Below are positions 44,629-52,354 of a stretch of 64,000 nucleotides of DNA, piece by piece (position 1 is the first letter of the stretch; each line of letters begins with the position of its first letter). The DNA is from Sulfurimonas sp. (lineage in GTDB: Bacteria > Campylobacterota > Campylobacteria > Campylobacterales > Sulfurimonadaceae), in the NCBI GenBank assembly GCA_021732045.1, contig JAKFWK010000004.1, positions 1 through 64,000 of the forward strand, written 5' to 3'. The translations under genes were made by a program, and so were the position numbers. Below the pieces are notes generated by a model. The model was not told where the DNA came from and ran no database searches. It saw only the letters and a list, made by a program, of their open reading frames with translations.

Positions 44629-44772
44629 ATGGTAGATAAAGCATGCGACAACAAAATATGTTTACAAAGTAAAGATTGCGCGAGATTTCAATCATTTTTA
44701 GATGGAAACAAAGATTACAAAACATTCAAGGGTACCGAAGTAAAGGGGTGTGGACAGTTTATAGAGAAGTGA
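44629..44772 (+). CDS. Cys-rich 47-residue microprotein
   Basis: ATG 44629 to TGA 44772 encodes 47 residues with four cysteines: C6, C11, C17 and C41 (CDNKIC, KDCARFQ, KGCGQFI). It has a TATAAT promoter and a weak Shine-Dalgarno (AGGA in ATAGGATTT). There is no signal peptide, so the cysteines may bind a metal or Fe-S cluster in the cytosol. Its last 14 bp overlap the convergent murU. I know no function. A real gene is supported by the clean promoter, start and ordered cysteines. Confidence 0.6.
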   Translation: MVDKACDNKICLQSKDCARFQSFLDGNKDYKTFKGTEVKGCGQFIEK

Positions 44773-45421
44773 TGTTTGCTTCTTCTAGCCTTTGAACTGT
44801 TCCTATATCATGCCATCTTCCAGCATAAAATGAACCGCCTACTCTTTTATCTTGCATAACTAGCCGGAGCAGTGGTGCCAATGGTGCTTTTACACACTCT
44901 AAATCATTAAATAGTTTTTTTGAGTAGTATCCAATACCGCTAAATGTAAATTTCTCTTTTGCATCATTTAAAATTCTATTTTCGAGCAGAGCAAAATCCC
45001 CATTTTGGTTATGTTCTGGATTTTTTACCAAAATAAGATGCGCCAAATCTTCGCCCAAATCAAAACTATTTTTAAACTCATAATCAGACCAAATATCGCC
45101 ATTTACAACCAAAAATGTCTCACTTTTTATCAGCGGAAGCGCCTTTACAATTCCGCCAGCACTCTCTAGCCCTCCACAAATCTGCTCGTCGGAGTAGATG
45201 AGGCTAACTCCCCATCTTGAGCCATCTCCTAGTGCTTCTGGGATTTTGTATCCTAGATGTGCAATGTTTATGACAATGTCACTAAAGCCCAAAAAAGCGA
45301 GTTTTTCTATATGCCAAACTATCAGGGGTTTATTATGAACTTTAAGCAGGGGCTTTGGAAGAACATCCGTTAATGGACGCATCCTCTCCCCTCGTCCAGC
45401 CGCTAAAATCATTGCAGTCAT
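44759..45421 (-). CDS. murU: MurU-like nucleotidyltransferase (MurNAc-1-phosphate uridylyltransferase)
   Basis: A 220-residue single-domain sugar-phosphate nucleotidyltransferase with the signature AMILAAGRGERMRPLTDVLP (3-22) and the Lys in PKPLLKV. VNGDIWSD binds metal. The short length without a left-handed helix domain matches MurU rather than GlmU or RmlA. MurU makes UDP-MurNAc from MurNAc-1-phosphate, the AmgK product. amgK lies at 18447-19394, so the pathway is split over two loci. A different sugar-1-phosphate substrate remains possible. Confidence 0.8.
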   Translation of the reverse strand: MTAMILAAGRGERMRPLTDVLPKPLLKVHNKPLIVWHIEKLAFLGFSDIVINIAHLGYKIPEALGDGSRWGVSLIYSDEQICGGLESAGGIVKALPLIKSETFLVVNGDIWSDYEFKNSFDLGEDLAHLILVKNPEHNQNGDFALLENRILNDAKEKFTFSGIGYYSKKLFNDLECVKAPLAPLLRLVMQDKRVGGSFYAGRWHDIGTVQRLEEANITSL

Positions 45422-45548
45422 CTAAATCCCCTGTTGTTAATTCAAATATAGTACTAAATCCGCTCTTAATTTTGGTTTTAGTGAGAAATTTTAATACAAT
45501 AGCAAAAATATCAAATTACTCTCAACAACCACCAAAACAAGGAAAAGT

Positions 45549-47174
45549 ATGGATCTGCTATCAAAAAGTGCCCCACTTGAAGAGTCTATTTCAAAGATGA
45601 AGAGTGTTTTAGAAGCCGTTGGATGTGAGGTAATATTTTCTCATCAAAAGCATCCACTTCAAAACTGCTTCTCTGTAAATCTTGCCTCCGCTGAAGCTCC
45701 AAAACATATCTACTCAAACGGCAAAGGAGTTGTTGAGCAGGCTTCGGTTGCTAGTGCGCTTGGCGAATATATAGAGAGACTTCAGACAAATAATTTTTTT
45801 ACGGATTTTTATCTTGGTGGAGAAAAACACTATCCAGATGAGATCGCGTTTGAGTTTGGTGGGAATTATCTCAGCAATGAACTAACTCATATTTATGATC
45901 CACTTGAGCAGTTAACTTATGAAGATTTAGTGGATTTCAACAGTGATTTTACGGATAAAATTGTCGCACTTCCATTTGTAAAACACTCAACCAAAGAGAG
46001 CATCTATTTTCCAGTAAATATCTTAAATAATCTATATGTAAGCAATGGACTAGCAACAGGAAATACACCAAAAGAGGCGCAGGTTCAGGCTTTAAGTGAG
46101 ATTTTTGAGAGATACGCGAAAATAGAGATTATCAAAAACGGCTACACTCTGCCAAAGTTTCCACAAGAGATACTTGAGCAATTTGAAAAAGTTAGCAACG
46201 ATATTCTAGCTCTTAGAAACCTCGGCTATATAGTGGAAGTTCTTGACGCATCTCTTGGTGGGAAGTTTCCAGTTACAGCCATTTCTCTCATTAATCAGAA
46301 AAATTCCACCATCTTTGTCTCATTCGGCTCTCATCCCATACTTGAAGTTTCACTAGAGAGAACTATGAGCGAACTTATGCAAGGTCGAAATTTAGACAAT
46401 CTTGACACTTTTGAAACGCCAACATTTGACATGAGCGTAGTCTCAGACAGCTTTAACATTGAGTCTCATTTTGTTGACTCAAACGGAAAGCTTGGATTTG
46501 GATTTTTAAGTTCTAAAAAAAGTTTTGAGTACGCATCATGGGCGTATGCTGGAAGCTCCACCGAAGATGAACATAACTTTCTTTTTGATATCTTAGATAA
46601 AATAGGCAAAGAGCTGTATCTGCGAGAGTATGATTACCTTGGGTTTTACTCATGTCAAATGATAGTTCCCTCGCTTTCAGAGGTTTATCCTATTGAAGAT
46701 TTGATATACAACAATAAAAACAGTGGAAAATTTCTCCGTGATTTTGTCTTAAACTACTCAAATTATGACCCAGAAGATATACTCTTTGAAATTGAACAAC
46801 TAGATGATTCTTTGGATGTTGGAAAGTATATTGGTGTGATATTTGAAGAGAGTTTTAGTATGCGCGAACTAAAAGCCCAAACTCATCTCTTGCTTGGCAA
46901 TAAAGAAGAAGCACTGGAACTGTTACAATTTGAAACAAATAAGCTTGGATATATTGTCGCTGAACTTCTTAGAGCAGATGAGCAAAATCTATCTCTAGAG
47001 GATTATGAAGAGGGTATGATAGAGATTTTTACAAGCAAGAAGTACCAAAAAGCCCTAAAAGCAGTAACAAACGAAGGATTACTCTTTTGCACAAAATTTC
47101 ATCTGGATTATTTAAATATTTTAGAGATGTATAAAAAATTGCAAAATCGTAAAGTTGCATATAGTAAAAAATAG
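45549..47174 (+). CDS. ycaO: YcaO-domain protein with C-terminal TPR region
   Basis: A 541-residue homologue of E. coli YcaO over its full length. The YcaO ATP-binding domain (about residues 50-380) contains NGKGVVEQASVASALGEYIE, LPFVKHS, NNLYVSNGLATGNTPKEA and EIFERYAK. The C-terminal 130 residues are helical and TPR-like. YcaO enzymes activate amide oxygens with ATP; the E. coli type has been linked genetically to RimO-dependent S12 methylthiolation. No partner peptide or cyclodehydratase gene is adjacent, so a bacteriocin role is unlikely. Confidence 0.9.
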   Translation: MDLLSKSAPLEESISKMKSVLEAVGCEVIFSHQKHPLQNCFSVNLASAEAPKHIYSNGKGVVEQASVASALGEYIERLQTNNFFTDFYLGGEKHYPDEIAFEFGGNYLSNELTHIYDPLEQLTYEDLVDFNSDFTDKIVALPFVKHSTKESIYFPVNILNNLYVSNGLATGNTPKEAQVQALSEIFERYAKIEIIKNGYTLPKFPQEILEQFEKVSNDILALRNLGYIVEVLDASLGGKFPVTAISLINQKNSTIFVSFGSHPILEVSLERTMSELMQGRNLDNLDTFETPTFDMSVVSDSFNIESHFVDSNGKLGFGFLSSKKSFEYASWAYAGSSTEDEHNFLFDILDKIGKELYLREYDYLGFYSCQMIVPSLSEVYPIEDLIYNNKNSGKFLRDFVLNYSNYDPEDILFEIEQLDDSLDVGKYIGVIFEESFSMRELKAQTHLLLGNKEEALELLQFETNKLGYIVAELLRADEQNLSLEDYEEGMIEIFTSKKYQKALKAVTNEGLLFCTKFHLDYLNILEMYKKLQNRKVAYSKK

Positions 47175-47244
47175 TGCTATTATAGAAGCAGACACCATTG
47201 GTATGCGGTTTGCTTCATACAACTACAAAAATAAAAGGTAGCTC

Positions 47245-48048
47245 ATGAAAAAGAAAATATTACTACTCTCTCTACTTTGTTCTATTAGCCTATTTGCTGA
47301 TATAAACAAGGAAGAGTGCAATAAATTTGAAGTAAAAGCACTGCTCATTAAAGATATGAACACTCATAAATTACTATACTCAAAAGAAGCCACAAAGAGA
47401 GTAGCTCCTGCTAGCCTTACTAAAATCATAACAGCTCTTTTAGCCATCGAGAAAAAAAGCCTTGGCAGAGAGGTGAAAATCACAAGAGAAATGACAAGAG
47501 TTGAGCCAACAAGAGCCGGATACAGAGTCGGTGATGTTATTTTGATGGAAGATTTGTTAAAAGCCGCAATGATAGAGTCTGATAATGACGCAGCAAAATC
47601 AATTGCTATTGCCATTGGTGGAACTGAGGCTAAGTTTGTAGAGATGATGAATAAAAAAGTTAAAAAAATAGGCATGAAAAACACACACTTTACAAACGCT
47701 TGCGGATTTGACAACAAAGAACACTACTCCACTCCACAAGATTTATTAAAAATGGCAGAGTATGCTATAAAAAATGAGAAATTTAACAGCGTTAGCTCAC
47801 TAAATAGTCATAAATACGCTTCACTTGACAGCAAACATAGACCATTTCATGCAAACACTCACAACCATCTCTTAAGCAGTTATGAGTATGCGGTAGGAAT
47901 CAAAACAGGCTACACTTCAAAGGCTGGACCTTGTTTGATAGCACGAGCGAAAAAAGGTAAAAAAGATTGTGTTATTGTAATGATGAATGCAAAAGAGAAC
48001 CGCTGGAAAACAGCAAAAAATATATTTGAACAGGTTTTAGAGAGTTAA
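47245..48048 (+). CDS. Short D-alanyl-D-alanine carboxypeptidase (S11, PBP5/6 type)
   Basis: A 267-residue exported serine peptidase (signal peptide 1-19). The three active-site motifs are S57-L-T-K60, S112-D-N114 and K220-T-G222. It trims terminal D-Ala from murein stem peptides in the periplasm. It is much shorter than E. coli PBP5 (403): the C-terminal beta domain and amphipathic membrane anchor are absent, so it may be soluble. It has its own 70-bp upstream region after ycaO. Confidence 0.92.
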   Translation: MKKKILLLSLLCSISLFADINKEECNKFEVKALLIKDMNTHKLLYSKEATKRVAPASLTKIITALLAIEKKSLGREVKITREMTRVEPTRAGYRVGDVILMEDLLKAAMIESDNDAAKSIAIAIGGTEAKFVEMMNKKVKKIGMKNTHFTNACGFDNKEHYSTPQDLLKMAEYAIKNEKFNSVSSLNSHKYASLDSKHRPFHANTHNHLLSSYEYAVGIKTGYTSKAGPCLIARAKKGKKDCVIVMMNAKENRWKTAKNIFEQVLES

Positions 48049-48112
48049 TATTCGTTCATATTTATTGTTTTTATGGTTCTGTTACAAAGAACAAGCAACT
48101 AATAATTTGAGC

Positions 48113-48118
48113 TATAAT
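48113..48118 (+). promoter_or_regulatory. -10 box for the fibrinogen-like protein gene
   Basis: TATAAT in GAGCTATAATATAG lies about 28 bp before the ATG at 48147. A Shine-Dalgarno (AAGGAAA) follows. Confidence 0.5.
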
Positions 48119-48146
48119 ATAGTGTAATTTATTTTAAGGAAATTAG

Positions 48147-49025
48147 ATGATAAAGATTGTTACTTTGGTAATGTCGTTGTATATTTTGGTTGGTGCTTCT
48201 GATTATAGTCGCGCGAATGCTGCTTCAAAAGAGGCTCTCAAAGGGCTAGATTGTGAATATGGAGATTGCCCAAAAGTTGAGGAGAAGATAGTCGAGAAAC
48301 CGGTTATTATATTTGTTGAAAAGCCTGTAGTAGTAGAAAAAGTTATAGTTAAAGAAAAGATAGTTGATAGGCCAGTATACATTGAGCAAGAAGAAAAGCC
48401 AGTATCAAAAAAGAAATTCAGTCGTGATACGGCTGTCGTAAAAAGTGGCTATAGCTCTTGTGCGGAGATCAAAGAGTCCTTTCCTGAGTCAAAAAGTGGG
48501 TACTTTGATATTATCATTGACAACACAGACAATAAAGTATATTGTGAAATGTCAATCGCTGGTGGCGGATGGACTAGAGTTTGGCAAGCAACTGATAAAA
48601 ATTACAATCAACCTCAATATGATTATGATGTCTCGTACAGTTTCACTGAACAATCATCTCAAACTATGATCTCTTTTGACAATAACGGCAGACAGATAAG
48701 CCCATACTATTTCAGCACGCCAGCAGAGTGGAAAGTTCAACACCCAATGGCATATAACAGAGGCGAGAGTACAGTTGAGGCGATAGATGCTTACACGAAC
48801 AAAAGCTACAGAAACAGAAAAGTGTATTATGGTTTTGAGCAATTCTCAAGCAGATGTACGGATAATTTTTATAACGGAAAGTATGGAAAAGTTTGTATAG
48901 CTTCTACTGAGGCACCATTTTATTCAGGATTTAATACATCTTACGAGGATTACTGCAGTACATCTAACAAAAACTACAGTGAAGTTTCGTGTGGAAATAT
49001 GAGATTTTCAATATTTATGAGATAA
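48147..49025 (+). CDS. Exported protein with fibrinogen-like C-terminal domain
   Basis: A 292-residue protein: signal peptide (1-17), a linker of charged valine-rich repeats (EEKIVEKPV, VEKPVVVEKVIVKEKIV, about 44-88), then a domain starting SCAEIKESFPESKSGYFDII. That opening, and VYCEMSIAGGGWTRVWQ, match the start of fibrinogen C-terminal (FReD) domains. The remaining residues are Tyr/Asn-rich with paired cysteines and end CGNMRFSIFMR. It is predicted to lie in the periplasm or on the surface and may bind glycans, as FReDs often do. Partner unknown. Confidence 0.75.
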   Translation: MIKIVTLVMSLYILVGASDYSRANAASKEALKGLDCEYGDCPKVEEKIVEKPVIIFVEKPVVVEKVIVKEKIVDRPVYIEQEEKPVSKKKFSRDTAVVKSGYSSCAEIKESFPESKSGYFDIIIDNTDNKVYCEMSIAGGGWTRVWQATDKNYNQPQYDYDVSYSFTEQSSQTMISFDNNGRQISPYYFSTPAEWKVQHPMAYNRGESTVEAIDAYTNKSYRNRKVYYGFEQFSSRCTDNFYNGKYGKVCIASTEAPFYSGFNTSYEDYCSTSNKNYSEVSCGNMRFSIFMR

Positions 49026-49041
49026 GTGGAGTGCATAGCCA

Positions 49042-50019
49042 TCACATTATTGTGTATGGCTGAACCTCACCCCTTGAAGCAAATGGCGAGCTCTTAAACT
49101 CGCTACTATCACAAGATAGCGTATAAACAACATCCTCTTTTGCTTTACAGTAAGTAAGCACTATCTTCATCGCTAACTCTTTATCTGCACTGCTTGCATT
49201 TTTACTAAGTATTGCATGTGGAGCCGGAATCCCAATAGTTTTGATATGAACATATTTTTCACTCTTTATATTTTGAAGATGAACATTCTCATCTTGATTT
49301 CGACCAACCACAAGTTTTGCACCATCAGAGAGTCTTAGATGGCGACCGAATTTCATAAGTGGAATGTCTGAGACTTCAAACTTATCATATTTTATAAAGT
49401 CGTACATTTTTTTGGCAAAATTTGCATCAGTTAAAAGACAACCACCGCCAGGGCTCTCAAAATTGTCAAGTCCTATCTCTTTTACAAGCTCAAGCTGTCT
49501 ATCTCTGCTTCTTCCGACAATCTCTTCCAATTTTTCTCTATCTACCCATCCATTTAACTCCGCAATTGTTGGAGCCAATGCTTTAGCTGAGAGTGGACGA
49601 AGAAGCAGACCATCACAGTTACTCTCGTTTAGTACAAGTTGAAGAGAGTCTTTGTTTTGACTCATCGGTCTCTGCCCTAAAACTTCACCACTTATAAGAA
49701 ACGATGCTCCCTCCGCCTCCATAACTCTTTTTGCAACTGAAAACATCTTTGCATGACAATCTATACAAGGGTTAAAGTTTTTACCATATCCATGCTTTGG
49801 GTCAAAGAGAACATCTTGCAAAAACTCACTCTCTATATCTATGATTTTTAGCTCTGCACCCACTTGCTTACACATATTTTGCATATGCTCTAGCCTATCT
49901 TTTGTACTTCCAAAACCAGTGTTTATGTTTACTGCTAGAACTTCTATACCCTGATCTATGATAAGTTTTATTGCCAAAGTCGAGTCTAATCCACCGCTAA
50001 AAAGTGCGATTGCTTTCAT
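49042..50019 (-). CDS. PP-loop ATPase with NFACT-R-like C-terminal domain, tRNA-modification type
   Basis: A 325-residue protein. The N-terminal PP-loop is FSGGLDST (7-14). A CxxC pair (C85, C88 in NPCIDCHAKM) and a further Cys194 (PGGGCLLTD) resemble catalytic cysteines of thiouridylases such as ThiI or MnmA. Residues 215-290 (RLSDGAKLVVGRNQDENVHL) look like the small RNA-binding NFACT-R domain. This architecture is seen in Campylobacterota and other anaerobes, usually annotated vaguely as argininosuccinate synthase-like. RNA sulfuration is my inference. Confidence 0.7.
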   Translation of the reverse strand: MKAIALFSGGLDSTLAIKLIIDQGIEVLAVNINTGFGSTKDRLEHMQNMCKQVGAELKIIDIESEFLQDVLFDPKHGYGKNFNPCIDCHAKMFSVAKRVMEAEGASFLISGEVLGQRPMSQNKDSLQLVLNESNCDGLLLRPLSAKALAPTIAELNGWVDREKLEEIVGRSRDRQLELVKEIGLDNFESPGGGCLLTDANFAKKMYDFIKYDKFEVSDIPLMKFGRHLRLSDGAKLVVGRNQDENVHLQNIKSEKYVHIKTIGIPAPHAILSKNASSADKELAMKIVLTYCKAKEDVVYTLSCDSSEFKSSPFASRGEVQPYTIM

Positions 50020-50063
50020 GTTTTTTCCTCTATCTAGTTTGCAAATTATATAAAAAAGTTGTT

Positions 50064-51326
50064 TTATCTTCGTTTAGAACTATCTTTTGATGAGCTTTGT
50101 GGTGAAGAGTTTCTAGGTCTTGAGCTTCTATTTCCACCTCTATTGCCTCCCCTATTTCCACCTTGATTTATCGGCTCTGCTTTTATGGCTGGGTCTGGCT
50201 TAAACGCTTTTAACCATACTTTTGGTATATCTTTTTTTATCAATTTTTCAATATTTGCAAGGTACTCATGTTCATCCACACAAACAAGCGAAATTGCCTC
50301 GCCTTCATTACCAGCTCGCCCAGTTCGCCCTATTCTATGAACATAATCCTCTGGAACATTTGGCAGTTCAAAATTTACAACATGAGGAAGCTGGTCTATA
50401 TCTATCCCCCTTGCTGCGATGTCTGTAGCAACTAAGACTCTAACTTCCCCGGCTTTAAAGTCTGCCAATGCCTTCGTTCTAGCATTTTGACTCTTGTTTC
50501 CATGGATTGCAACAGATGTTATACCATCTTTTTCAAGCTGTGCACTTAAACGATTTGCTCCATGTTTTGTTCTTGTAAAAACAAGAACTTGCTTCCACTT
50601 TCCATCCACAATAAGATGCAATAACAACTCTTTTTTACGAGTGCAGTCAACTGGATAAACGGCTTGCTTAACACTCTCTGATGCAGTATTGCGACGAGCG
50701 ACCTCTATGAGAACTGGGGAGTTTAAAAGAGTTTCCGAGAGCCTTTTAATCTCATCAGAGTATGTTGCTGAAAAGAGTAGATTTTGTCTATCTTTTGGCA
50801 GAAGTACAAGCACTTTTTTGATGTCATTTATAAAACCCATATCGAGCATTCTGTCCGCTTCATCAAGAACAAGAAATTTAACTTCCTTCAAATCAATACA
50901 ATCTTGAGATATAAGATCCAAAAGTCGCCCAGGAGTAGCAATAACTATGTCCACACCTTTGCGAAGTTGCGCTATTTGTGGGTTTATCTTTACTCCACCA
51001 AAAATAACCGCTGATTTATACGGAAGATATTTTCCGTATGTATCAACACTCTCGCCAACCTGTGCAGCTAGCTCTCTTGTAGGTGTGAGAATAAGAGCTT
51101 TTACTGCGTACTTATTTCTAGTTGGCTTAACTTTTGTGAGCAACTCTAACAGTGGTAGAGTAAAACCTGCTGTTTTTCCAGTTCCTGTTTGAGCACCTGC
51201 TAAAATATCTCTTTTGCTTAATATAACTGGTATAGCTTGTTGCTGTATAGGCGTTGGTTCTGTGTAACCTTGGTCTTTAATAGCTTTTAGTAGTGGTTCC
51301 GATAGTCCTAATGTGGTAAATGACAA
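50064..51326 (-). CDS. DEAD-box ATP-dependent RNA helicase (RhlE-like)
   Basis: A 420-residue helicase with the Q motif, motif I AQTGTGKT (45-52), DEAD (155-158), SAT (186-188) and motif [10 protein letters not shown] (330-337). The C-terminal tail is basic and low-complexity ([18 protein letters not shown]), suited to RNA binding. It probably remodels rRNA or mRNA structure. It is back to back with the degenerate helicase-like gene at 51437, sharing a 110-bp promoter region. Confidence 0.95.
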   Translation of the reverse strand: MSFTTLGLSEPLLKAIKDQGYTEPTPIQQQAIPVILSKRDILAGAQTGTGKTAGFTLPLLELLTKVKPTRNKYAVKALILTPTRELAAQVGESVDTYGKYLPYKSAVIFGGVKINPQIAQLRKGVDIVIATPGRLLDLISQDCIDLKEVKFLVLDEADRMLDMGFINDIKKVLVLLPKDRQNLLFSATYSDEIKRLSETLLNSPVLIEVARRNTASESVKQAVYPVDCTRKKELLLHLIVDGKWKQVLVFTRTKHGANRLSAQLEKDGITSVAIHGNKSQNARTKALADFKAGEVRVLVATDIAARGIDIDQLPHVVNFELPNVPEDYVHRIGRTGRAGNEGEAISLVCVDEHEYLANIEKLIKKDIPKVWLKAFKPDPAIKAEPINQGGNRGGNRGGNRSSRPRNSSPQSSSKDSSKRR

Positions 51327-51436
51327 TGTTTATCCTAATTTTTTGCCTATGGTAGCATAATTTATTAGATATAAGATACAATTCCTAGACTTCTTTTTTT
51401 GAGAGATCGACCATATCACTTCACTAGGATTTTCAC

Positions 51437-52354
51437 ATGTCAACTACTCAAATCAACATAAAACACAACAATCATCGTGTTCATCCTTGCCCAAACGAAA
51501 AAAAACTAGAACTACTTAACCTGCTTATTGCAAAAAATAGTAAAACAAAGATCACAATTGTTACAGCAAATAGTCTTGAGCTGTTAAAGGGTGCCATTTA
51601 TGAAGAGAATATCACTGTTGTAGATGACAATGAACTTATAAAATCAAACGATTTAATCAGCGAACTTCTTATCAGTTATGACTTACCAGATAGAGCAATT
51701 ATCTATATGGCGAGATTGGCAAAGGCAACTCAGACGGCACTTGTCTTGCTAGATTCAAGTGAGCAAAAAGAGCTGTACCCAATAGAGACGCTTCTTGGAA
51801 GAGCCATCAAACAAGAGATTATTACTGGTTTTGAGTATCAGAATATAGAGAAATTTAAAGTTATCCAAGAGAGCAAAAAGCCGAAAAAAGAGTATGCATT
51901 TAACGCTTCATCTGGTGAAAAACCAAAATATGATAAGCCAAAAAGAGATGGTTTTAAATCTGAGAAAAAACCTTACGATAGGGCAAAGAGGGATGATTCA
52001 ACATCAGAAAAAAAGCCTTACGACAAAGCAAAAAAGGCTGACTTTAATTCTGAAAAGAAGCCTTATGGCAAAACAAAAAGAGATGATTTCAAATCCGATA
52101 AAAAACCTTATGACAAGGCAAAGCAAGGTACTTTTTCAGATAATAAACCAAAAAAATGGGATGATAAAAATAGACCACAAAATAAATTTTTAGGTAAAGA
52201 TGAAAATGGTAAAGCTATATTTTCAGGAAAGAGTAAAGATAGAAATCATCGCTATGATGGAAGCGCCAAAGAAGCACCAGAGACCGTGCAAAAAGTTGGA
52301 AGAAAAATAAATATCAAAGCGCTAAAACCAAAAGAAGATAAATCTAGCTCTTAA
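51437..52354 (+). CDS. Degenerate DEAD-box RecA2-like protein with 15-residue basic repeats
   Basis: A 305-residue protein. Residues 14-140 parallel the second RecA domain of the neighbouring helicase: VHPCPNEKKLELLNLLI matches its [12 protein letters not shown] region, LISYDLPDRAIIYMARLAKA aligns with the NFELP...HRIGRTGR region, and LYPIETLLGRAIK aligns with its IEKLI segment. The motif IV-V stretch is shortened, motif VI arginines are lost, and there is no N-terminal ATPase domain. Residues 161-234 are five tandem 15-mers of the type EKKPYDKAKRDDFKS. It is predicted to bind RNA or protein without helicase activity. It overlaps dnaG by 11 bp at the 3' ends. Confidence 0.6.
   Translation: MSTTQINIKHNNHRVHPCPNEKKLELLNLLIAKNSKTKITIVTANSLELLKGAIYEENITVVDDNELIKSNDLISELLISYDLPDRAIIYMARLAKATQTALVLLDSSEQKELYPIETLLGRAIKQEIITGFEYQNIEKFKVIQESKKPKKEYAFNASSGEKPKYDKPKRDGFKSEKKPYDRAKRDDSTSEKKPYDKAKKADFNSEKKPYGKTKRDDFKSDKKPYDKAKQGTFSDNKPKKWDDKNRPQNKFLGKDENGKAIFSGKSKDRNHRYDGSAKEAPETVQKVGRKINIKALKPKEDKSSS
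51917..52138 (+). repeat. Five in-frame 45-bp tandem repeats
   Basis: Within the helicase-like gene, five consecutive 45-bp units encode EKPKYDKPKRDGFKS, EKKPYDRAKRDDSTS, EKKPYDKAKKADFNS, EKKPYGKTKRDDFKS and DKKPYDKAKQGTFS (the last one residue short). Copy number is likely to vary between strains. Confidence 0.85.

Noticed and set aside
45549..47174. RiPP/bacteriocin cluster around the YcaO gene
   Set aside because: The protein matches the E. coli YcaO type with a TPR tail over its full length. No precursor peptide, cyclodehydratase partner, protease or exporter lies next to it.
49037..49061. Hairpin AGCCAT...ATGGCT between the fibrinogen-like and PP-loop genes as a terminator
   Set aside because: The stem pairs well apart from a bulged T, but no T-run follows on either strand and it overlaps the stop codon of the minus-strand gene, so I do not list it as a terminator.
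51917..52138. CRISPR-like array from the 45-bp repeats
   Set aside because: The units are contiguous without spacers, stay in frame and encode a repeated basic peptide, so this is a coding tandem repeat.
51894..52193. Alternative-frame ORF in the helicase-like gene
   Set aside because: It is the +1 shadow of the repeat region, has repetitive composition and lacks a Shine-Dalgarno or independent start signal.
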